NCBI RefSeq assembly: GCF_000813005.1
Contig: NZ_JSYP01000015.1
Span: 62,001-126,000 of the forward strand
Source: Flavobacterium sp. KMS
GTDB lineage: Bacteria; Bacteroidota; Bacteroidia; Flavobacteriales; Flavobacteriaceae
Length of the DNA stretch: 64,000 nt
Direction: 5' to 3'
The position numbers were made by a program, and so were the translations under genes. The notes under the pieces are model-generated. The model saw only the letters and a program-made list of their open reading frames with translations, was not told the DNA's origin and made no database searches. Of the stretch, positions 29,554 to 37,403 are shown in pieces. How positions within the stretch are numbered: position 1 is the first letter of the stretch; each line of letters begins with the position of its first letter.

Positions 29554-30153
29554 TTAATTAAACCAGTCTGGATATCCTATATGTGTCTGTACCCATTTTC
29601 CGTGTTTCTTCTCCATTATTACAACATGAGAGTTTCCACCACCTTCCAAACGAGACTGAACTGCAGTAAAAATTAAATACTTCCTTTTGTGATAATAGAT
29701 AGGATCTGAGAAAAAGTATACTTCAAAATTAAGACTATTATCAAAATTCATGTATTTAATAAGCAAATCATTTTGTGTTTTATAATGCTCAAAAATAATT
29801 TTTTTGTGCCTAAAGTCTTCTTTTGTCCAAAATTCATTTTCCAATAGATATCCTTGTTCGGGCAATTGGATACGTCCATACTTCTTTTTCATTGCTTTCC
29901 AATCTTTTTCTTTATAAAAAGTAGTATCCGCTTGTGTAACACCATTAACATTTATATAACTTATTTTATTTCCTTTTAGCACTTCAAGTGTGATATTTGG
30001 ACTATATTTTCGGTTTATAACAATAACTTCTTTGGTAGAATCTTTTACAGTGGAGTCGAAATAATTGTTTAAAGCATTGTATTTATCCTTAGCCGAGGAA
30101 CAACCTGATACAAAAATTGAAATAGCTACGATACAAATAATATATTTTTTCAT
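29554..30153 (-). CDS. Hypothetical lipoprotein, intact paralogue
   Basis: 199 residues with lipobox VSGCSS (Cys18). Visible blocks shared with the neighbouring frameshifted copy are KDKYNALNNYF, KKKYGRIQLPEQG, EFWTKEDFRHKKII and FFSDPIYYHK, ending GKWVQTHIGYPDWFN. No known domain recognised. It begins 12 bp after the stop of the HExxH lipoprotein gene (30166-31578), so the three probably share a transcript. An immunity-type or inhibitor role toward that protein is speculative. Confidence 0.8.
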   Translation of the reverse strand: MKKYIICIVAISIFVSGCSSAKDKYNALNNYFDSTVKDSTKEVIVINRKYSPNITLEVLKGNKISYINVNGVTQADTTFYKEKDWKAMKKKYGRIQLPEQGYLLENEFWTKEDFRHKKIIFEHYKTQNDLLIKYMNFDNSLNFEVYFFSDPIYYHKRKYLIFTAVQSRLEGGGNSHVVIMEKKHGKWVQTHIGYPDWFN

Positions 30154-30165
30154 CTTTTAAGTATT

Positions 30166-31578
30166 TTACTTACACGGTATTCCTCTTGGAGATTGAGCAT
30201 TTGGTGTTCCTTCGCCAACAGGACGTCCAGATTGTTCAGCACGCACTCTATTCAAAATTCTATTATAATCACTACTACCTACAGGAAATTTAGCTTTAAA
30301 TGTTGGTGTTTCCATTAATCCACCCCATACGAGATCTTTGTAAACTTGTAAATCAACATCAAAAATATTATAAGGAGGATTGTTTAATTGGTACCCGTAA
30401 ATTGCACTTGCTATTGTATTGACTGTAGAAACCGCCATCGCCTCATGCTGTGCAGCAACAGTCATGTTAGGATCATGAGGGAATTTATCTACATAAAATT
30501 CAAATAATGTGGGGTAATCAGTAAAAGGAGCATTTGTTGGGTAAGTATTATAATTATCTACAACACTTAAAAGATAGGCATGTACCAATTCATGTACAAT
30601 GGCTGTAGCTTTGTATAAAGTAGTAGCTCCCTCATAATCTTGGCTTATGGTAATTGTATAATCATTTTTTCCATTTCTTCTTGTTTCTGCATAATTACTA
30701 GAAAATTTTGTTGTCCCCATTACCATTTCTACATTATATTCACTTTCTGCTCCTAGACTTGTTAGCATCTTTGCTAAATCCCCTTTTGCTTCTTTTTTTA
30801 ATTCCTCAAAAATTTCTTTAGGACAATCATCTAGATTTGTTACACCGATACGATTTATAACAATTTGTGCAGCAGTACGAGTTGGCTGGTAACTATTGCC
30901 TCCGTAGTCATCTCCTCCTCCAGAAGCACCACCTCCACCTCCATCATCACCTAATCCACTACCTCCCCAGTCATCACAAAAAAGTACTGAAACAAAACGA
31001 CTACTACCGTCACTATACATTTCGTAAATTCCTATGCAAATCGCATCTTCTAGATTTGTTTTACTAGTTTTTGAAGTAGCAAACTTCTTTTTAGCATTAC
31101 TAAAATAATTAATTTTACTTTGAGATCCTAAAGTAGTTACAAATCCTTCAAAACCAGTTTTAACTTTATAAAAATTAAAATTCTTGTCATTAACGTCAAA
31201 TTTATCATTTTCGGCAGCAATTACAATATGTGATAATTTATATCCCTCTTTTTCATTTGGAGTAAACATCAACCTATTGTATGTTTTTAGTGGTTGACTT
31301 TCACTTGTTACTACAACATTATCTTTTAAAACAATTGGTATTTCTATAACAGTACCTTTTACTCCATCTGTTATAATAGCAGCACTCCAACTAATTTCTT
31401 TGGTGTGTTTTAGGATAGTCAATTCTGGATTATTATCATCAAACCAGTTTTTAGCCTCAATGACTTTGGCATCCAAGATTGGTTCCTCCCTTCCAATTTC
31501 TTCATTCGTACAATTTGTCACAAACACTACGGAGACAAAAACAAATAGAACTTTTGATATTTTTCTAAATTTTATCAT
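30166..31578 (-). CDS. Lipoprotein with a SprT-like HExxH metallopeptidase-type domain
   Basis: 470 residues. Lipoprotein signal with Cys23 (FVTNCTNEE). An N-terminal region to about 200 without recognised family precedes a Gly/Asp/Ser-rich linker at 204-227. A C-terminal domain follows with AIVHELVHAYLL (His329, Glu330, His333) and a possible third ligand in AQHEAMA about 50 residues on. The tail is Pro/Gly-rich (GEGTPNAQSPRGIPCK). The signature suggests a zinc peptidase; the substrate is unknown. It is first in the cluster with two paralogous lipoproteins behind it. Confidence 0.7.
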   Translation of the reverse strand: MIKFRKISKVLFVFVSVVFVTNCTNEEIGREEPILDAKVIEAKNWFDDNNPELTILKHTKEISWSAAIITDGVKGTVIEIPIVLKDNVVVTSESQPLKTYNRLMFTPNEKEGYKLSHIVIAAENDKFDVNDKNFNFYKVKTGFEGFVTTLGSQSKINYFSNAKKKFATSKTSKTNLEDAICIGIYEMYSDGSSRFVSVLFCDDWGGSGLGDDGGGGGASGGGDDYGGNSYQPTRTAAQIVINRIGVTNLDDCPKEIFEELKKEAKGDLAKMLTSLGAESEYNVEMVMGTTKFSSNYAETRRNGKNDYTITISQDYEGATTLYKATAIVHELVHAYLLSVVDNYNTYPTNAPFTDYPTLFEFYVDKFPHDPNMTVAAQHEAMAVSTVNTIASAIYGYQLNNPPYNIFDVDLQVYKDLVWGGLMETPTFKAKFPVGSSDYNRILNRVRAEQSGRPVGEGTPNAQSPRGIPCK

Positions 31579-31878
31579 AATAAAATAATTTATTAGTTAA
31601 TAATTCCTTAAAATATTAATTATAAAATTATAGATATTCAACCCAAGAAAAGCTACTAAAAGTTTTAAAAATAATAGAATAAGACACATTAATTAGCTCT
31701 AATACATCGAGTAACTTAATAAAGAAACTTATAACACTCAATTTAAAATTAAACACTAATTCATCAAAAAATATATTTTAAGTAATAAATCAAGATAAAT
31801 AAGATATAAATGCAAATAGACACTTTCTCAAATACACAAAAACACTGTTCAATCAAGTGAGTAAGCTTAATATAATTA
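31579..31878. other. Gap with no recognised feature
   Basis: About 300 bp of very AT-rich DNA between divergent genes. It must contain the promoter of the lipoprotein cluster, but no clear consensus was found on the minus strand. Confidence 0.3.
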
Positions 31879-31886
31879 TAACTTTG
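31879..31886 (+). promoter_or_regulatory. -7 element (TAACTTTG) for the ParB-like gene
   Basis: Exact TAnnTTTG match 22 bp before ATG 31909. It places transcription start near 31893, downstream of the in-frame GTG at 31888, and so supports the ATG start. Confidence 0.5.
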
Positions 31887-31908
31887 TGTGATTAATTTGA
31901 GAAATGAC

Positions 31909-32286
31909 ATGAGAAAACAATATAACTTACGCCCAAGCAAAGATGGTTTAAGAGCTTGGGATGTACATCGATTAATAGAACTATCTAAAAACTTCCCTGT
32001 TAAACGTGTTTTATTGAGCGAAATTAGTGAAGTAAATGAAACATACTGGTTTCAAGATCCAAGCCAATTACCTACTTGTACAGCTATTCTGGAGCATATA
32101 AAACTCATGGAAGAAGCTAGTTTAGACTACCCAATTATTTTGTGTGCCAATGGACGCTTGATGGATGGAATGCATCGCATAATGAAAGCACTACAACAAG
32201 GTCATACCGACATTAAAGTAGTACAATTTGAAACCACACCCGAGCCCGACTTTATAGATATTCCAGCAGACGAATTGCCGTATTAA
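31909..32286 (+). CDS. Small ParB-like (ParB/sulfiredoxin-fold) protein
   Basis: 125 residues from ATG 31909. The stretch YPIILCANGRLMDGMHRIMKA (about 86-106) matches the ParB N-terminal box, in which a G-R-hydrophobic-x-D-G-x-H-R motif forms the nucleotide pocket. There is no HTH, so it is a stand-alone ParB-fold domain, not a partition protein. Function unknown; single gene with its own -7 element. Confidence 0.7.
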   Translation: MRKQYNLRPSKDGLRAWDVHRLIELSKNFPVKRVLLSEISEVNETYWFQDPSQLPTCTAILEHIKLMEEASLDYPIILCANGRLMDGMHRIMKALQQGHTDIKVVQFETTPEPDFIDIPADELPY

Positions 32287-32343
32287 AAATTTAAAACCTT
32301 TGTTCCTTTACTTATTTAATCATTAACAATAAAAGCTAAAAAA

Positions 32344-32419
32344 GGAGCTATTTCCTGCTATACACTCTATCTTTTATGGCGAACCCCGCCACAAAAGGAT
32401 GCCGTTCCTATCAGGGCTA
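32344..32419. repeat. Dispersed structured element, copy A
   Basis: Begins GGAGCTA and ends CAGGGCTA. A central hairpin (CTTTTATGGCG / CGCCACAAAAG) and an outer pair CCTG/CAGG can form. Copy B at 62174-62250 keeps both stems with different bases, which indicates selection on structure. It lies in the 425-bp gap between the ParB-like gene and the 245-residue exported protein. The rest of the gap is simple AT-rich sequence with a 'cacaaattnncacaaatt'-type repeat. Confidence 0.65.
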
Positions 32420-32711
32420 AAAGAATAAAAAAACATCAAAATAATTTATTGGTCTCAGATATAGTTTAAAACTATCCACTTTAGTGCATTTCGCTTTAGC
32501 TTCTAAAAAATATTTTAGCCACAAATTGCACAAATTTTCACAAATTAATTAGCGCTAATTTGTGTAATTTGCGGTTAATAAATAAGTATTGTAGCCTAGC
32601 AGACTTTCAAATCTATGAACTTTTAATCCATAGTGGTTTAATTAAATAAAAAACAAACAACAACACTTTTTTATAGATAATTTCGTAAACAAACTAAAAA
32701 AATATTCTAAT

Positions 32712-33449
32712 ATGAAATACATATTGACCTTATTAATCACGCTGCTTTCATATAATATGCATTCGCAAAATATTATTGGCGAATATTGGCGTATTAGCGA
32801 AATTATTGGACAAGACACAAATTACACTCAAGAATTTGTTTTACAAAAAATGGATAAAGATGATAAACCTTATTCAATGTATGGAAATAGAATATTCTTT
32901 GATAAGAACAACACATTTAAATGTAGTTATTCTGCTACGTGCGGAAATGATTGTTTTCCATCGTCAGTAGGTACATACAAACTCATAGACAACAAACATA
33001 TCGAGATAGATATAAATGAATTTTCGCAAACAGGAGATTGTGAGCAAAAAAAGATTGCACTAAATCTTAAACTAAGATATTATATATCGCAGAAGACAGA
33101 TAAAATAATTAAACTCATTAAGAGCGATGGAAACATTTTTCAGGATAATCTAAACGAAAAATACTCTTTAATGGTTGATAATTATAGAGAAGAAGTGAAA
33201 AACGGAAGCTTCGATTTGCTTAATTTTAAAACAAACCAAAAAGACAATTTCCTACGAGTAAATGCATATATAAAGAATAAAACTAAAATTAAAAACTATA
33301 AAATTCTCTATACCCAAAAATTAGATGGCACTTTTCTAATAAATTTAGTTCAAAATGAAGACGCAGAGAATGATTATTTTTATATCATAAATGCTTTTGT
33401 AGACAATTTCGAATACAACGTTGGATATTATAAACTCAAAAAGAAGTAA
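32712..33449 (+). CDS. Hypothetical exported protein
   Basis: 245 residues with a signal peptide (MKYILTLLITLLSYNMHSQ). The body is beta-rich and Lys/Asn-rich, with two cysteines in CSYSATCGNDCFPSS resembling a lipocalin-type or stress-reporter beta-sheet. No family is recognised. It is followed directly by a strong hairpin and seems to be a single-gene unit. Confidence 0.75.
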   Translation: MKYILTLLITLLSYNMHSQNIIGEYWRISEIIGQDTNYTQEFVLQKMDKDDKPYSMYGNRIFFDKNNTFKCSYSATCGNDCFPSSVGTYKLIDNKHIEIDINEFSQTGDCEQKKIALNLKLRYYISQKTDKIIKLIKSDGNIFQDNLNEKYSLMVDNYREEVKNGSFDLLNFKTNQKDNFLRVNAYIKNKTKIKNYKILYTQKLDGTFLINLVQNEDAENDYFYIINAFVDNFEYNVGYYKLKKK

Positions 33450-33470
33450 AAACTACTTCTTTTTGAGTTT
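33432..33470 (+). terminator. Terminator hairpin with perfect 17-bp stem
   Basis: AAACTCAAAAAGAAGTA (33432-33448) pairs with 33454-33470 around a 5-nt loop. The stem overlaps the end of the coding sequence and its 3' arm supplies the T-rich tract. Confidence 0.75.
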
Positions 33471-33475
33471 CAAAT

Positions 33476-33502
33476 CCTAACAGGTTTCAAAAACCTGTTA
33501 GG
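33476..33502. repeat. Palindrome CCTAACAGGTTT / AAACCTGTTAGG
   Basis: Perfect 12-bp arms around CAA, 6 bp after the preceding terminator. Same style as the other intergenic palindromes of this window; possibly a dispersed element doubling as a terminator for the convergent M24 gene. Confidence 0.5.
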
Positions 33503-33618
33503 TATTAAATTGTGCTAAACAATCCCTAAAAAGTCAAGAAAAGACCTTACAGGATAACATATTTAACTTTTAAATCTGCATCATCTGCGAAACTTTAAAC
33601 TTTAAACTTTAAACATGT

Positions 33619-34830
33619 TTAATAACCAAAAGGATTATCTACACTATCCATTGGCTCAGTAAACCACTTAGGGCCATTTGCAGTCATATAAAAATGATCT
33701 TCATGGCGAATACCAAATTTCCCAGGAATACAAATCATTGGTTCATTACTTACAACCATTCCTTCTTCAAGTTCTATTTCGCTACCTCTTACCAAATAAG
33801 GATATTCGTGAATGTCTAAACCAGTCCCATGCCCTACTCGATGAGGTAATCCTGGTAAATTATAATCAGAACTTAATCCCGCTTCCGCTAAAGTTTTTCT
33901 GGCAGCATCATCTACAGAACCGCAAGTAGCACCTATTTTGGCAGCTACAAAAGCAGCATGTTGAGTTGCCTTTTCCAGATTCCAAATAGTTTTATATTCC
34001 TCAGATGCTGTTCCATAAGCATAAGATCTTGTAATATCCGAAATGTATCCTTCTAATTTACAACCTGTATCGATAATAACTGCTCCATTATCTCTTAAAT
34101 CCTGAGGAACAGATACACCGTGAGGATATTGTGTATCATCGGCAAACAATACAATACAAAAATACGATCCCGAAGGTATACCCGCTTTTATATGCGCTGC
34201 ATTAATAAAACTAGTAACCTCATTAGCGCTAATTCCTGGGCGTAATATCTTGGCAGCTGCACGTTGCACAACCATTGTAATATCTTTGGCTCTTTGGATA
34301 ATAGCAATTTCATTTGCCGATTTTTGCATTCTGCAACCCGAAGTAATTGACAAAGCATTTATAATCGTATAAGATTGATTCGTTTTAGTAACACCATCAA
34401 CCAAGAAATATGGAGCCGACTCATCTAAAGCAATAGTTTCGCCAACTATGTTTTTATTCTTTAATAATTCCCCCATTAAAGCATACGGAGATTCATGCTC
34501 TTCCCAACAGTTAATTTTTCCGTTTATTTCCATATACTTTTTAAAAGTACCTTCTTCAAACTTAGGAACAATATAATCTAGTGTTCCATCATCGTATAGT
34601 AAAGCACCAACCATTCTTTCTGATGGATTCCATTTTGTACCAGTAAAATAATAAAGGTTCGTTCCGGCGTTAACATAAGTCGCCTTTACCTTTACCTCTT
34701 TCATAATAACAACTGCTTTTTTAATCCTACCTAAATATTCCTCTGACTGGATTGGCTTTACATCCAAGGTCATATTTTCAATTTTTTCTAACTCAATAGC
34801 TGCGTTCGAGCCTCCTATTCCAATTGCCAT
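33619..34830 (-). CDS. M24-family peptidase, Xaa-Pro dipeptidase/aminopeptidase type
   Basis: 403 residues: N-terminal creatinase-like domain to about 180 (ATYVNAGTNLYYFTGTKWNPSER) and a pita-bread domain. Ligands are visible in IIDTGCKLEGYISDITRSY (two Asp), GHGTGLDIHEYP (His), VVSNEPMI (Glu) and IRHEDHFY (Glu). There is no signal peptide. It differs clearly from the PepP-like enzyme at 17865, so the locus has two proline-directed M24 enzymes. It is downstream of, and in line with, the 3-hydroxyproline genes, separated by a 384-bp repeat-containing gap. Confidence 0.9.
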   Translation of the reverse strand: MAIGIGGSNAAIELEKIENMTLDVKPIQSEEYLGRIKKAVVIMKEVKVKATYVNAGTNLYYFTGTKWNPSERMVGALLYDDGTLDYIVPKFEEGTFKKYMEINGKINCWEEHESPYALMGELLKNKNIVGETIALDESAPYFLVDGVTKTNQSYTIINALSITSGCRMQKSANEIAIIQRAKDITMVVQRAAAKILRPGISANEVTSFINAAHIKAGIPSGSYFCIVLFADDTQYPHGVSVPQDLRDNGAVIIDTGCKLEGYISDITRSYAYGTASEEYKTIWNLEKATQHAAFVAAKIGATCGSVDDAARKTLAEAGLSSDYNLPGLPHRVGHGTGLDIHEYPYLVRGSEIELEEGMVVSNEPMICIPGKFGIRHEDHFYMTANGPKWFTEPMDSVDNPFGY

Positions 34831-35214
34831 TTATTATATTTTTAAGTTATTTTATTTATCTAAAACCGTTAAGGTATATTATTTATATGTAGCGTAAAAA
34901 TTAACCACAAGGTTAACACAAAGTTCGTAAAGTTTTTAAAATCTTTCTAATCATCAAGGAAATTTAACCGCAAAGTCTTAAATCCTTTTAATCTATTTAA
35001 TCTGTGGCAAAAAAAATTAACCGCAAAGCTCGCAAAGTTTATCCTCAATATTGTCTTTCTGAGGAACGAAGAATCTCCACAAAAAACTCCGCAATCTTTA
35101 TCGAGCTACTCGCGGAGAGACCCTTCCTGCGTCAGGGTGACAAGATTGCGCTTATTCGCACACATTCTCAGAACCTTAGTATCTTAGCGCCTCTGAACCT
35201 CTGCCTCTCTGAAC
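34831..35214. repeat. Gap with 'cgcaaag' dispersed low-complexity repeats
   Basis: 384 bp carrying several variants of 'ttaaccgcaaagctcgcaaagttt', 'tttaatctgtggcaaaa' and 'ctctgaacct', the same word family seen at 38720-38830, 42120-42270, 43440-43780, 53890-54140 and 58780-58870. No gene; the ORF across it is composed of these repeats. Confidence 0.55.
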
Positions 35215-36282
35215 CTACCTAAGTATAAACCCATTTTTCATAGGGTCTTTTGGGTCTATGATAAAAGTATTTACGCCTGTTACAAAAGCAGTTCCTTGTA
35301 CTTGCGGGATCACTGCCTGAAACGGACCAAAATCTTTTTCCTCAACAAGCGAACCTTTAAAAGTACTTCCTGTAATACTTTCTATCGTAATAGATTCATT
35401 CGGTTTTATGGCATTTCTAGCATTCTCGATAGCAATTCTGCCTGAAACACCCGAACCTGTTGGAGAACGATCTACTTCGCCATCGGCAAAAACACAAACA
35501 TTCCTGCTATGATTAGCAATATCCTGTGGTTCATCTATAAAAATTGTTCCGTAAAGAAAACTCAAATCATCTTCAAAAGGATGTAAAACTTCTTTATCCT
35601 GATTCATAACAGCATGTTTTATATCCATTCCGCTCTGAATAATGGTACGATAATCTTCTTCGGTTAAACCGAAATTTAAATGTGTATTTTTTCTCAAATC
35701 TACATAAGCATAAAATGCACCGCCATAAGCCAAATCATAAACAACATTTCCTATCCCGGGAACATCTACAATACGATCCAATCCTACAACAAAACTAGGC
35801 ACACAATGAAAACGTACTCCAGTAACTTCTCCGTTTTTAATCGTAACATAAGAGAATATTCTACCACAAGGAGCATCTATTTTCAGTTCATTTTCGCCTT
35901 CTATTACAGTAATCCAGTTCATTTTTGCGGCAAGCGTGCTTATCGCAATAATAGCATGACCACACATACTACTATATCCCTCGTTATGCATAAACAAAAT
36001 TCCAAAATCAGCATCATCATCATTTGGCGGAAGCAAAATACAACCGTACATATCAGCATGACCACGAGGTTCAAACATTAAAGAGGTTCTTAGATAATCG
36101 TAATTCTCTTTAATATCTCTACGATATTCCAATACGCTATTTCCTTTAAGCTCAGGAAAACCCGAAACAATAACACGCAATGGTTCGCCCCCAGTATGCA
36201 TATCAATCGTTTTTATTTGTAACGCATTCGATGCTATTTTATATTCTGTATTACTACAAATATTACTATATGTTTTAGACAT
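35215..36282 (-). CDS. trans-3-hydroxy-L-proline dehydratase (proline racemase family, Cys/Thr type)
   Basis: 355 residues. The first catalytic Cys is kept (Cys107 in SSMCGHAII), but the second position is Thr275 in DRSPTGSGVSGRIAI. In this family Cys/Thr marks trans-3-hydroxy-L-proline dehydratase, which forms delta1-pyrroline-2-carboxylate, instead of racemase or epimerase. The adjacent reductase gene, overlapping by 8 bp, supplies exactly the next enzyme and makes the assignment firm. The N-terminal 20 residues before LQIKTIDMHTGGEP are extra. Confidence 0.9.
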   Translation of the reverse strand: MSKTYSNICSNTEYKIASNALQIKTIDMHTGGEPLRVIVSGFPELKGNSVLEYRRDIKENYDYLRTSLMFEPRGHADMYGCILLPPNDDDADFGILFMHNEGYSSMCGHAIIAISTLAAKMNWITVIEGENELKIDAPCGRIFSYVTIKNGEVTGVRFHCVPSFVVGLDRIVDVPGIGNVVYDLAYGGAFYAYVDLRKNTHLNFGLTEEDYRTIIQSGMDIKHAVMNQDKEVLHPFEDDLSFLYGTIFIDEPQDIANHSRNVCVFADGEVDRSPTGSGVSGRIAIENARNAIKPNESITIESITGSTFKGSLVEEKDFGPFQAVIPQVQGTAFVTGVNTFIIDPKDPMKNGFILR

Positions 36283-37249
36283 TTATCTCTGATTTTAAAT
36301 TAAACTCTTTATAAAAATAAGCTGCAGCAACAAGGTCTTCTAAAGCATGACCAACCGACTTAAAGAAAGTGATTTCAGTATCAGATGTTCTACCTTGTTT
36401 TTTATTGCTACATAATTCAAATAAATCTGCTTTAATAGATTCTCTTGTAATAATCCCATTGGTTAACGGAATTAAAATATCACCACTTTCCTTTAATCCC
36501 CCCTGATAAGTATCAAGAAACACACTCGATTTTAAGATTGCTTCATCATCGGCTTCACGCATATCCTTTTTATATGCACCAACCAGATCCAGATGTTGCC
36601 CAGCTTTAAGCCATTTCCCAAACACAAGCGGAATAGGCGATAAAGTTGCCGAAGAAATTATATCAACTTGCGATATCACTTCTTCGATTGTAGAAACTGC
36701 TGTACATTTAAACGGAAAACCTTTTAGAGCGTCACAAACCATTTGTGCTTTTTCTATTGTTCTTCCCCACACATATACTTGTTTTATAGGACGAACACTG
36801 GCATGAGCCTGAATTAAATTAATTGCCAAAGCACCAGTTCCTATCATAAGCATAGACGAAGCATCCTTGCGAGAAAGATAACTACTTGCCAATGCCGATG
36901 TTGCTGCTGTTCTTTTACCTGTTAAGGATTTAGCATCCAGAATTGCCTTGATATTCCCTTTATGTCCATCTAGATAAATGTATGTTCCTTGTATAGAAGG
37001 CAAATCATACTTACCGTTATTAGGGCTTACGGTAACAATTTTTACTCCTAAATCTTTCCCAGGCTGAAATGCAGGCATTAATAATAATGTAGAATCTTTG
37101 TTTTCCTCAGGGTTAGAAAAATCATGGTGATGCCGAAGAGGTACTTCAATTTTTTCTGTCGAAAATCCATCACGAAGTCCTTCGATTAATTTTTTAAAAT
37201 CACAATTTTCTTCAATAAAATTGTCTGAAATAAGTTGAATAGGTTCCAT
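36275..37249 (-). CDS. Delta1-pyrroline-2-carboxylate reductase (ornithine cyclodeaminase/mu-crystallin family)
   Basis: 324 residues. The dinucleotide-binding site is MLMIGTGALAINLIQAH, with VYVWGRT next; KIVTVSPNN and LDAKSLTGKRTAATSALAS are family blocks around the substrate site. Members next to 3-hydroxyproline dehydratase reduce delta1-pyrroline-2-carboxylate to L-proline with NAD(P)H. It is the first gene of the minus-strand pair and overlaps the dehydratase start by 8 bp. Ornithine cyclodeaminase or alanine dehydrogenase would be the alternatives by family alone. Confidence 0.88.
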   Translation of the reverse strand: MEPIQLISDNFIEENCDFKKLIEGLRDGFSTEKIEVPLRHHHDFSNPEENKDSTLLLMPAFQPGKDLGVKIVTVSPNNGKYDLPSIQGTYIYLDGHKGNIKAILDAKSLTGKRTAATSALASSYLSRKDASSMLMIGTGALAINLIQAHASVRPIKQVYVWGRTIEKAQMVCDALKGFPFKCTAVSTIEEVISQVDIISSATLSPIPLVFGKWLKAGQHLDLVGAYKKDMREADDEAILKSSVFLDTYQGGLKESGDILIPLTNGIITRESIKADLFELCSNKKQGRTSDTEITFFKSVGHALEDLVAAAYFYKEFNLKSEINV

Positions 37250-37358
37250 ATTTAAAGTTGAAATTTCATTAAAAATAGCAGATTATTTTTTCCAAATCCA
37301 ATTTTGCAAAGAACTAGTTAACATAAGGCAACTTAAGGTTAATATAGTATAAATTGAT

Positions 37359-37366
37359 TAGTTTTG
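37359..37366 (+). promoter_or_regulatory. -7 element (TAGTTTTG) of the S28/S37-like peptidase gene
   Basis: TAnnTTTG match 37 bp before ATG 37404 in the 154-bp gap shared with the divergent reductase/dehydratase operon. The -33 partner is weak. Confidence 0.4.
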
Positions 37367-37403
37367 AAGACTATATTTTTATAAAAAAATCAATTTAAAA
37401 ATA

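Noticed and set aside
32344-32419. Known riboswitch or tRNA in the structured element
   Set aside because: Too short for tRNA, no acceptor or T-loop, and it lies 3' of genes rather than in 5' leaders; treated as a dispersed element.
35004-35222. ORF of 72 codons between the M24 peptidase and the 3-hydroxyproline dehydratase
   Set aside because: Built from the dispersed 'cgcaaag' repeats; no start context or family.
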